16,608 nt of DNA. Origin: DASYSA01 sp036003885. GTDB lineage: Bacteria; Acidobacteriota; Blastocatellia; UBA7656. The stretch is taken from NCBI GenBank assembly GCA_036003885.1, contig DASYSA010000664.1, positions 1 to 16,608 of the forward strand, given 5' to 3'. Position 1 is the stretch's first letter. Every line of letters starts with the position of its first letter. Shown one piece after another: positions 7,667 to 13,317 of the stretch. A model generated the notes under the pieces. The model was not told the origin of the DNA and ran no database searches. It saw nothing but the letters and a program-made list of their open reading frames with translations. The translations under genes and the position numbers were made by a program.

Positions 7667-8965
7667 TCAATTCGCAGCTGTGTCGCTAACCAGATAGAGA
7701 TCCCGTCCCGCCCGTTCGACGACCAGCGTATCAGGGTCACCGTCGTAGTCCGCCCGTTTGAAGGTCCGGTAGTCCATGAATCCCAGGTTCACTCGCCGAC
7801 AGGTCTCTTCGTCGATCTGGGTCGCCATCGTGATCCGAAAGCGCGGCACGATCTCGCCGTCCGCCTGCAGCCGTCCCGCGTAAGCCACGTGCGCCAGGTG
7901 TGCGGCGACGCAAAGGTTCGCCTGCAGCTCCTCCGATTGATCCACCAAAACGCGAACCTTCTCGAGCGGCGCGTAGCCATATTGCTCGATAAGGCGGCCG
8001 TGGGTCTCCGAAATGCGGCGCAGGTGCGGCGCATAGATCAACAAGTGACCGCCATCTTCTATTATTCCCCCGAGCCGGTAGCTCGCCTTTCCGCCCACCC
8101 ACAGGTCGTCCAGGTGCTCATCCAACAGTGCAACCACGCGCTTGTACTTACGGCCCGTGTACCTTATGTGAACCTGGCGGCTGACTTCGCAGGCTCTTCG
8201 GAACCCCTCGCGAAAGCCCCCTCCGAACAATCCGTGTGTTCGCAGTCTGCCATCGTCGCCTCGGGTGACGACAGAGTTCAGCGAGATGACTTGTGCCGGC
8301 ACATGGTCGGCGGCAGCTTCTATCAGGTGACGGATCGGAGTCTCGACCCGGCCGATTGTATGTTCGACGGTCGCAAGTGCGCCAAGCCAATGCGTCGCGT
8401 GGGTCAACTCGGGGCCCGCGACTCCCGGAAAGAAGTATTTAGCGCCGCCCGAAAAACCGGCGACCTCATGAGGCATCGTCGAACCGAAGATGAGAACGAT
8501 GTCGTAGATCCCGGGCGCGAGCAGCCGGTTGAGACGCAGAGGAATTGGCCGATCCAGCAAACCACCGGTAATCTCACGCACGCGGCCCGCGCTCAACTCA
8601 CCGAGTGTTGTGAGCGCTTCGGGATTATCCCATTGATGATCGAATAGCCGGCCCAGCAGAGGCATCGCGTGATTGTGGAATCCGATCTTCGATCGCTTTT
8701 CTTCTTCAGTCATCGGAGCATGGGTGCCCTGTGCGACCAGGGCATCGAAGGAGGCCGCGCGCTTCGCAGCCAGCGCGTGTGATGCGAAAGGAAAGAGGAG
8801 GTCGGTATTATCGTCGCGAGTCTTATCGGGAATGATTGCCAGCACGCGGGCGCCGGGTCCGACTGTGGCCAGCGATTCTTCTACTATAGAACGCAGTTGG
8901 TCGGGTGAAAGATCGAAGTGGGGTGCTCCGTCGCCGGCAAGTGCGGGTGCAGATCTAGTGCTCAT
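7667..8965 (-). CDS. LarA-family nickel-dependent 2-hydroxyacid racemase/epimerase
   Basis: A 432-residue protein of the lactate racemase (DUF2088) family, whose members use a nickel-pincer nucleotide bound to a lysine to racemise or epimerise 2-hydroxyacids by hydride transfer. All key residues of Lactobacillus LarA appear conserved: Asp47 and Arg50 in IIPDKTRDD (Asp72, Arg75), His82 in GTHAPM (His108), His166 in MPHEVAGFSGGAK (His174), Lys176, the cofactor-attachment lysine (Lys184), and His192 in LTHATH (His200). The His-Lys-His spacing of 10 and 16 is identical. Known relatives act on lactate, malate, and gluconate, so the substrate is open; its place beside a uronate hydrolase argues for a sugar acid. 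Cofactor genes larB, larC and larE are not in the window and must be elsewhere. The start at 8965 lacks a good ribosome site. The stop is 110 bp before the GH88 start. Confidence 0.92.
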   Translation of the reverse strand: MSTRSAPALAGDGAPHFDLSPDQLRSIVEESLATVGPGARVLAIIPDKTRDDNTDLLFPFASHALAAKRAASFDALVAQGTHAPMTEEEKRSKIGFHNHAMPLLGRLFDHQWDNPEALTTLGELSAGRVREITGGLLDRPIPLRLNRLLAPGIYDIVLIFGSTMPHEVAGFSGGAKYFFPGVAGPELTHATHWLGALATVEHTIGRVETPIRHLIEAAADHVPAQVISLNSVVTRGDDGRLRTHGLFGGGFREGFRRACEVSRQVHIRYTGRKYKRVVALLDEHLDDLWVGGKASYRLGGIIEDGGHLLIYAPHLRRISETHGRLIEQYGYAPLEKVRVLVDQSEELQANLCVAAHLAHVAYAGRLQADGEIVPRFRITMATQIDEETCRRVNLGFMDYRTFKRADYDGDPDTLVVERAGRDLYLVSDTAAN

Positions 8966-8979
8966 GCTTGTTGCTCACG

Positions 8980-8994
8980 GGATCCGATCGATCC
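8980..8994. promoter_or_regulatory. Short palindrome close to the larA-like start
   Basis: GGATC at 8980-8984 and GATCC at 8990-8994 flank CGATC, starting 14 bp upstream of the ATG. It could be an operator for the larA-GH88 operon; on sequence alone it may also be chance. Confidence 0.2.
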
Positions 8995-9076
8995 ACGGCG
9001 GGCCGCTCAACCGGCTTGGCCGCACGGGGCAAATTTAGCACGAACTACTGGCGGAAAACTAGCCAGTCACCGGCCA

Positions 9077-9172
9077 TGGGTGTGCGTCACGATTTTCGCG
9101 CGGGTGATTCCGAGAAACCTTCATACCCACCTCGTGAGAGGTGGGTATGCGCGAAAATCCGACGCGCACCCA
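9077..9172. other. Large two-part hairpin element (structured DNA or RNA leader)
   Basis: An inner hairpin, 9122-9133 paired with 9138-9149, has a perfect 12-bp stem and GTGA loop. It sits inside an outer pairing, 9077-9101 with 9149-9172, that includes the exact 11-bp match GATTTTCGCGC (9091-9101) and GCGCGAAAATC (9149-9159) plus further matches TGGGTG and GCGTC. The outer right arm abuts the inner stem, leaving a 20-nt one-sided bulge at 9102-9121. It lies 112 bp or more upstream of the larA-like ATG, so it may be part of that leader transcript or a mobile palindromic element. No known riboswitch pattern is recognised. Confidence 0.6.
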
Positions 9173-9297
9173 CCGGCCCTCTCTGCGTGGGGAAGAATCA
9201 AAAGTGTTCGCTTTGAGAATTTGCTGCGATCCTGTGCCGCAAAGGACTCGTTGAGAGAGTTTCCTTAACACTTCACTGAAGAAGACTCTGCGAAAAC

Positions 9298-9315
9298 CCC
9301 AACCGGGAGGTTGGG
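9298..9315. repeat. Short perfect hairpin with GGGA loop
   Basis: CCCAACC at 9298-9304 pairs with GGTTGGG at 9309-9315. Like the hairpin at 9122-9149 it is flanked by a CGAAAA sequence and has a purine-rich tetraloop, so the two might be the ends of one small non-autonomous element of about 190 bp. It might also help end transcription, but no T-run follows. Confidence 0.45.
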
Positions 9316-9359
9316 ATGCTTCCGTCCAGCCTACACAAGAGCGGCGCCCGAATCGCGCG

Positions 9360-9390
9360 AATCCCCCAACCGGAAAGCTGCGGGGGGATT
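9360..9390. repeat. 8-bp hairpin downstream of the propeller gene
   Basis: AATCCCCC at 9360-9367 pairs with GGGGGATT at 9383-9390 around a 15-nt loop. Its position 39 bp past the stop of the minus-strand FG-GAP gene (9429) fits a transcript-end hairpin. On the minus strand no run of T follows directly. Confidence 0.4.
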
Positions 9391-9428
9391 GCAGAAGCAG
9401 CAGCCCGGTTTCTTGTATCGGTTTTGGG

Positions 9429-10586
9429 CTATCGACCCAGCAGAACGGTCACGCCATTCCCTCCGAAGCTGGCTGCCGCCACGTCGAGCTTGCCGTCCCC
9501 ATTGACGTCGCCGACGGCGAGGTGGTACGCGCCTGGTCCGGCACGGTACGGCGAGCCGGACGCCGCGACGAAACCACGGCCGTCGCCCAGCAACACCGTC
9601 ACGCTATCGACAGTAGCGGCAACGAGGTCCTTCTTCCCATCTCGGTTGACGTCGCCAACAGCCAGCTCCCACCCTTCAGTACCAAGGTTGTAGGGTGAAC
9701 CGGGCGCCGGCGCGAACACTCCCTTGCCGTTGTTCAATAGAGCACTCACATCATTGCTGCCGTGGCTGATCACAATGTCAAGACGTTGATCACCATTCAC
9801 ATCAGTCAGGATCAAGCAGAAAGCGCCTGGGGGAACAGACAAGGCAGGCCCTGATGCGTTCTTGAATGCGCCCTTGCCGTCGCCCCGCTGAACTACCACG
9901 CGGCCGGGGCCAAGCTCCGCGCCGACACCACTAACCGCCACCACGTCGAGATGTCCATCTCCGTCGACATCACCCGTGGCGAACACAATGCGGTCTTGAC
10001 CAGGCTCCAAATCCAATTTCGTCGTCTGCCCCGGTGAGAACCCTCCCCGACCGTTTCCGATGAGCGTGGCGAACGTATTCTTGCGACCATTCGCTGTGAC
10101 GATGTCGAGCTTGCCGTCCTCGTTGATGTCCACGAGATGAATGCTGCGTGTGTAGAACTCTTCGGACGCACTTACGGTGAAGGGCGACCCCGGGGCGCGA
10201 CTGAAGCCTCCTTTGCCATTGCCGAAGAAGATGTCCACGGTGTCCCGGTCGCTGATCGTGACGGCGAGGTCGAGGATTTTGTCACCATTCAAGTCCGCAA
10301 GCTTGATGTCTCCAGGCATGTAGCTAAGGGCGATCGGACTGCCGAGGGCCGGGGCAAAACGACCGGTGCCATCCCCGACCTGGACCGACACGATGCGAGT
10401 TTGTAAGTGACCCGTCACCAGGTCGAGGCGGCCATCGCCGTTGACGTCCGCGAGAATAATATTCCCCGACCCGGCACCGACGGTCACCGGAGAGCCGGGC
10501 GCAGGGCTGAACAGGGGTGCCTGTGACTGAACTTGAGTGGCCCAGCCCATTAGCGCGAATCCGATCAGAACAAGAATACGTGTCAT
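9429..10586 (-). CDS. Secreted FG-GAP/VCBS repeat protein, seven-bladed beta-propeller
   Basis: A 385-residue exported protein. Residues 1-22 are a signal peptide (RILVLIGFALMGWATQVQSQ). The rest is seven repeats of 49-56 residues, each with a calcium-loop motif of the DVNGDGxLD type beginning at Asp47, Asp98, Asp153, Asp206, Asp262, Asp312 and Asp360, and each followed by a VxxGDGxGxF..APGSP strand. The last repeat stops at VLLGR without its final strand, while the mature N-terminus begins LFSPAPGSP, which is that missing strand; this fits circular closure of a seven-blade propeller. Such domains resemble integrin alpha propellers and usually mediate binding; no catalytic domain or sorting signal is present. 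The start is supported by GAGGTG at 10594-10599. It stands alone between repeat-rich gaps. Confidence 0.92.
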   Translation of the reverse strand: MTRILVLIGFALMGWATQVQSQAPLFSPAPGSPVTVGAGSGNIILADVNGDGRLDLVTGHLQTRIVSVQVGDGTGRFAPALGSPIALSYMPGDIKLADLNGDKILDLAVTISDRDTVDIFFGNGKGGFSRAPGSPFTVSASEEFYTRSIHLVDINEDGKLDIVTANGRKNTFATLIGNGRGGFSPGQTTKLDLEPGQDRIVFATGDVDGDGHLDVVAVSGVGAELGPGRVVVQRGDGKGAFKNASGPALSVPPGAFCLILTDVNGDQRLDIVISHGSNDVSALLNNGKGVFAPAPGSPYNLGTEGWELAVGDVNRDGKKDLVAATVDSVTVLLGDGRGFVAASGSPYRAGPGAYHLAVGDVNGDGKLDVAAASFGGNGVTVLLGR

Positions 10587-10731
10587 AGACTCTCACCTCA
10601 TGATTACAGTTGATCTTTGAGTGAGACGGGCGAAGGTAGCTTTTTCTTCCGTAAAACTGTTGCCGGTTGACGCCCTTCAAGCGGCTAATCGGGTGGGCCG
10701 GTGACTGGGGTCATCTGATATCTGTGACAAT

Positions 10732-10829
10732 GCGAAATGCGAAATTCGAAATGCGAAATGCGAAATTCGAAATGCGAAATTCGAAATTCGAAATGCGAAA
10801 TTCGAAATGCGAAATTCGAAATGCGAAAT
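10732..10829. repeat. Fourteen perfect heptamers [G/T]CGAAAT, left arm of an inverted array
   Basis: Fourteen consecutive 7-bp units without a gap or any other change; only the first base varies, in the order GGTGGTGTTGTGTG. It faces a reverse-complement array at 10845-10930 across a 15-bp spacer. The array lies in the 335-bp gap between the propeller start (10586) and the cytochrome-fusion stop (10922); the stretch 10587-10731 shows nothing else. Open frames over the array encode heptapeptide repeats and are artefacts. Confidence 0.97.
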
Positions 10830-10844
10830 TGCGGAACGCGTCGA

Positions 10845-10930
10845 ATTTCACACTTCGCATTTCGCATTTCCGCACTTCGCATTTCGAATTTCGCATTTCC
10901 GCACTTCGCATTTCGCATTTCTCACTTCTT
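10845..10930. repeat. Degenerate reverse-complement heptamers, right arm of the inverted array
   Basis: Units are mainly ATTTCGC and ACTTCGC, with two 8-bp units ATTTCCGC. They include an exact 28-bp direct repeat (10859-10886 and 10888-10915, period 29). It can pair with the left arm at 10732-10829 in several registers. The last units run into the final codons of the cytochrome-fusion gene, whose TGA is at 10922-10924, so the array overlaps the 3' end of that gene. Confidence 0.92.
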
Positions 10931-12787
10931 CCCTGGCCTTACTCTCAAGAAGACGTGGAAGCTCGTCGGGCTTGAACCGTAGATCGCCTTTATGCCTTCC
11001 GGCACATGATAAAAGGTGACGTCTGCTCCGAGGCCTACTCGCAGCCTGGAATCCGCAACTATGTCGCGCACTCCGCCCAACGTCAAGGCGCCCACGCGGA
11101 AGGATTCCTCAAAACGGTTACCCAGTTCGAACCCGCCGCCGATTGGGAGGAATTCATCCAGGCCCTTGCGGCCAAAAATGTTCTCCTCGAGCAGACCTTT
11201 CTTGTCCACGAGCTCCATTCGAGTGTAAAGATAATTCTTATCAAGGAAGTTGGCCGTCGATTCGAGCAAGTATGCATTCGAGTTACCATGTCGCTCATGA
11301 TTGCGGCCCCAGATCACGCTCGTCGCCCAATTGCCGTCACCCCACGAACGATTGTGAGCGATGGAGGCTGTAACACGCTCGAGGTTGCCGGGTTCAATCG
11401 CTTCCGGATGCACCAGGTGACCGTATGAAAACTGCATCGACCAGTCCGGGGTCGGCGTGAACCAGAGTCGCCCGCTCCAGGAATCGAGCTTTCCCATTTC
11501 AATGTCCTTACGATTCTCATCAGGCTCCGCGCCGTGAAACAGCGAGCTTTCCAGCCGGAAACGCCAGGCTGTCACTCCTGCAGTGATCACACCATGGCTG
11601 ATGTGCGTAGAGTCTTGCCAATGATGTCCAAGCGGGGCCGCGGGATTCTCAGCTGCGGACATTCGGTGCATGAATGCCACAGGACCAAGTGCCGGCTCGC
11701 CGACAGGCCCGCCATAGAGATTCAGAGCTAAATGCTCCGACAATCGAATGTTGTATGCCGCGGCGAGTTCCATGAAGAGTTCATGTGGGTGTTGCGCATC
11801 AATAATCGGACGGCTCCCGAAAGTCTCTCCTGTTTGAAAGAGCTCGGGAAAGCCGCGCCTCGGTGCGGTCCAGGGTTCGGCTGAGACCATCCCGCGCAAC
11901 ATCAACCGGCCCGGGCCCGCCTGATGCTCCGCCATGAGCATAAACCAGTTTTGTGACTCAGCTTTGTTCACACCTCGAGGCCCGCCTTGATGATTGAATC
12001 CGATCTTGAGATCAGAGTGCGCCATTATCATCCAGTCATCTTTCATCCAATGCCACATATAACCCGGAGCGCTCGCCGGCATGAGGCTTGTCCCCGAACC
12101 GATGGCCGACATAGAACGAAAGGGCCCGCCTGTTATGGTGCTCGTCATTGCGTTCATGTCATGCCCGGCGTGCTCGGCCGCAACTCCTGGTTCTTTGCCC
12201 ATCTTCGACATGTCATGCGTGTGCTCAGCAGAGGAGGCTTGCTGTGGCGGCTTAGCCGCAGCTGGATGCTGGTGCGGAGCTTCACTGTCAGGATGATTGT
12301 GTTGACCCGCGCCGTGCTTGTGCCGCGCCCCTGCTGGGATCGCGGCTTCGAGTTTCGCTCTTTCCTCCTGGGTGAGTGTGGGGAGCTTGCGCAGGAAGAG
12401 GATGCTCTGCCAGATCTCAGTGGGGCTGTGAGTCTTGCTGAAGGCCGGCATAGCCGTGCCGGGAACGCCCCTCGAGATTATTCGGAACAGTTCCGCATCC
12501 GATTTAGACTGGATTTCGGTGGAAGTCAGGTCTGCGGCGCCCAGAGCTTTGCCCTTCTCGACATCGGCTTTGCCGGTCGAGCCATGGCAACTGGCGCAAT
12601 GCGCGTCGAAGTGATCCAGCCCTAAGGCAATATTTTTCTCAGTCTGCTGAAGCGGGTTCTTGTTGTGAGCAGTCTGTGCAAGCGGAACGGCGAGTGTTGC
12701 CCTCCGTGACATCACACACCCCAGCGCCAGCGTGAAGAACGCAATCATTACCGCGAGTTTAAGGACACGCGGTTCTCGGCCCTTCAT
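10922..12787 (-). CDS. Lipoprotein cytochrome c / His-Met-rich linker / predicted outer-membrane barrel fusion
   Basis: A 621-residue protein with four parts. (1) A signal with hydrophobic LAVMIAFFTLALGC and a possible lipobox at ALGC (Cys24). (2) A class I cytochrome c domain (about 48-140) with the haem site CASCH (Cys64, Cys67, His68) and a probable sixth ligand Met113 in GTAMPAF. (3) A linker (155-215) dense in His and Met (HKHGAGQHNH, HTHDMSKMG, HAGHDMNAM), a typical copper-binding composition. (4) About 380 residues of alternating amphipathic strands rich in Trp, Tyr and Phe (from MWHWMKDDWMIMAHSDLKIG at 244), ending in VFLRVRPGKK, resembling an outer-membrane barrel. Function is inferred: electron transfer or copper handling at the outer membrane, perhaps comparable to CopB-like proteins. 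AAGGAG at 12795-12800 supports the start. No other metal genes are adjacent. Confidence 0.85.
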   Translation of the reverse strand: MKGREPRVLKLAVMIAFFTLALGCVMSRRATLAVPLAQTAHNKNPLQQTEKNIALGLDHFDAHCASCHGSTGKADVEKGKALGAADLTSTEIQSKSDAELFRIISRGVPGTAMPAFSKTHSPTEIWQSILFLRKLPTLTQEERAKLEAAIPAGARHKHGAGQHNHPDSEAPHQHPAAAKPPQQASSAEHTHDMSKMGKEPGVAAEHAGHDMNAMTSTITGGPFRSMSAIGSGTSLMPASAPGYMWHWMKDDWMIMAHSDLKIGFNHQGGPRGVNKAESQNWFMLMAEHQAGPGRLMLRGMVSAEPWTAPRRGFPELFQTGETFGSRPIIDAQHPHELFMELAAAYNIRLSEHLALNLYGGPVGEPALGPVAFMHRMSAAENPAAPLGHHWQDSTHISHGVITAGVTAWRFRLESSLFHGAEPDENRKDIEMGKLDSWSGRLWFTPTPDWSMQFSYGHLVHPEAIEPGNLERVTASIAHNRSWGDGNWATSVIWGRNHERHGNSNAYLLESTANFLDKNYLYTRMELVDKKGLLEENIFGRKGLDEFLPIGGGFELGNRFEESFRVGALTLGGVRDIVADSRLRVGLGADVTFYHVPEGIKAIYGSSPTSFHVFLRVRPGKK

Positions 12788-12862
12788 GATATTTCTCCTT
12801 CATCCAGTGACAACTGCCAGGAAGCGTAGCAGTCGTCTTACACGGCCCGCAAACTGAACGAC

Positions 12863-12945
12863 CCACAGATTTCGCAGATTTCGCAGATGCCACGATCCGC
12901 AGATGTCGCAGATTCTCGCAGATATAACAAAGCAGATATAACAAA
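12863..12945. repeat. CGCAGAT short tandem repeats, left arm
   Basis: CGCAGAT recurs at spacings of 9-15 bp, starting as 9-bp units (TTCGCAGAT) and ending in an exact tandem of two 14-mers GCAGATATAACAAA (12918-12931, 12932-12945). Its units are the reverse complement of the ATCTGCG cores in the direct repeats to the right, so the whole forms an inverted arrangement like the heptamer arrays elsewhere in the window. Confidence 0.85.
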
Positions 12946-12970
12946 ACGGTTGACCATGCCTGCGCAGATC

Positions 12971-13042
12971 GACTATCCCTTCTCTCCTTCTGTGTTTTTA
13001 TCTGTGTCATCTGCGTAATCTGTGGATTGTAGTACCGGACCC
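12971..13042. repeat. ~72-bp direct repeat, copy 1
   Basis: Begins GACTATCCCTTCTCTCCTT, passes through ATCTGTGTCATCTGCGTAAT and ends GTACCGGACCC. Copy 2 at 13057-13129 differs by a few substitutions and small indels. The central part consists of ATCTG units that are the reverse complement of the array at 12863-12945. Confidence 0.9.
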
Positions 13043-13056
13043 TGCCTGGGCACACC

Positions 13057-13129
13057 GACTATCCCTTCTCTCCTTTCTGTTGTGTTTTATCTGTGTCATC
13101 TGCGTAATCTGCGGATAGTACCAGGACCC
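13057..13129. repeat. ~72-bp direct repeat, copy 2
   Basis: Second copy of the unit at 12971-13042, 14 bp downstream of it. It shares GACTATCCCTTCTCTCCTT and ATCTGTGTCATCTGCGTAAT and ends GTACCAGGACCC. Differences are an extra TT in the pyrimidine tract, a shorter T-run and a few base changes. Confidence 0.9.
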
Positions 13130-13163
13130 CGAGCTAACGACGAGACGTAGCGAATCCTTCAAC

Positions 13164-13192
13164 TTGATTAGGTGAGCCGATTAGCGTATTAT
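13164..13192 (+). promoter_or_regulatory. Candidate sigma-70 promoter of the kinase gene
   Basis: TTGATT (13164-13169) and TATTAT (13187-13192) are separated by exactly 17 bp; they match the consensus hexamers at 4/6 and 5/6. An inverted repeat, AGCCGA at 13175-13180 and TCGGCT at 13193-13198, brackets the -10 region and could bind a regulator. Transcription would begin near 13200, leaving a leader of about 120 nt before the TTG start. Confidence 0.5.
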
Positions 13193-13306
13193 TCGGCTGG
13201 TCTTTCCGCCATTCTTAATCGTGCGCTTATTTTTTTATTCCATCGTAAGCCGTTCTGATATCAACGCAGTTATCAGCCTTTTTTGAGATCCGTCACCTGC
13301 GCAACG

Positions 13307-13312
13307 AAGGAG
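13307..13312 (+). promoter_or_regulatory. Shine-Dalgarno site supporting a TTG start
   Basis: AAGGAG lies 5 nt before TTG 13318. With this start the kinase domain (SHYRIVKRLG) begins at residue 7, as is normal for the family; no in-frame ATG comes before the glycine-rich loop. Confidence 0.8.
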
Positions 13313-13317
13313 ACAAC

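Larger units (their letters stand above)
8966..9428. other. Hairpin-rich gene-free gap upstream of the larA-like gene
   Basis: 463 bp separating the larA-like start (8965, minus) from the stop of the propeller gene (9429, minus). Read on the minus strand it holds the leader and promoter of the larA-GH88 operon. I see no credible gene: the plus-strand frames here lack ribosome sites and conserved features. Four palindromic structures are visible and listed separately (8980-8994, 9077-9172, 9298-9315, 9360-9390), a density well above the other gaps. Confidence 0.65.
12788..13317. other. Repeat-bearing gap between divergent genes
   Basis: 530 bp between the cytochrome-fusion start and the kinase start. 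It holds the ribosome site of the former, a CGCAGAT array (12863-12945), two copies of a ~72-bp direct repeat (12971-13042, 13057-13129), and a sigma-70-like promoter ahead of the kinase. No coding region is supported; a 98-codon minus-strand frame here is made of the repeats. Confidence 0.7.

Noticed and set aside
7557..7670. Longer N-terminus for the GH88 enzyme starting at TTG 7670 (overlapping the larA-like stop)
   Set aside because: The overlap would suit translational coupling, but the 38 extra residues do not resemble GH88 N-termini and the ATG at 7556 gives the normal family length.
7586..8647. 353-codon open frame on the plus strand
   Set aside because: Lies opposite the larA-like gene, whose catalytic residues are all intact; the product has no family character.
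9316..9693. 125-codon plus-strand frame across the 3' end of the propeller gene
   Set aside because: Mostly antisense to the propeller repeats, with Pro/Ser-rich shadow composition.
10732..10930. CRISPR-like array
   Set aside because: Units are 7 bp, contiguous, without unique spacers, and no cas gene is near.
10667..10982. Open frames with repeated MRNAKFE / FRISHFE-like peptides on both strands
   Set aside because: They are translations of the 7-bp arrays, which give heptapeptide periods in every frame; no start site evidence.
11987..12625. 212-codon open frame on the plus strand
   Set aside because: Antisense to the cytochrome fusion gene, no ribosome site, Arg/Cys-rich composition typical of shadow frames.
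12759..13055. 98-codon minus-strand frame in the gap upstream of the cytochrome fusion
   Set aside because: Consists mostly of repeat translation and runs into the real gene in another frame; no support for coding.
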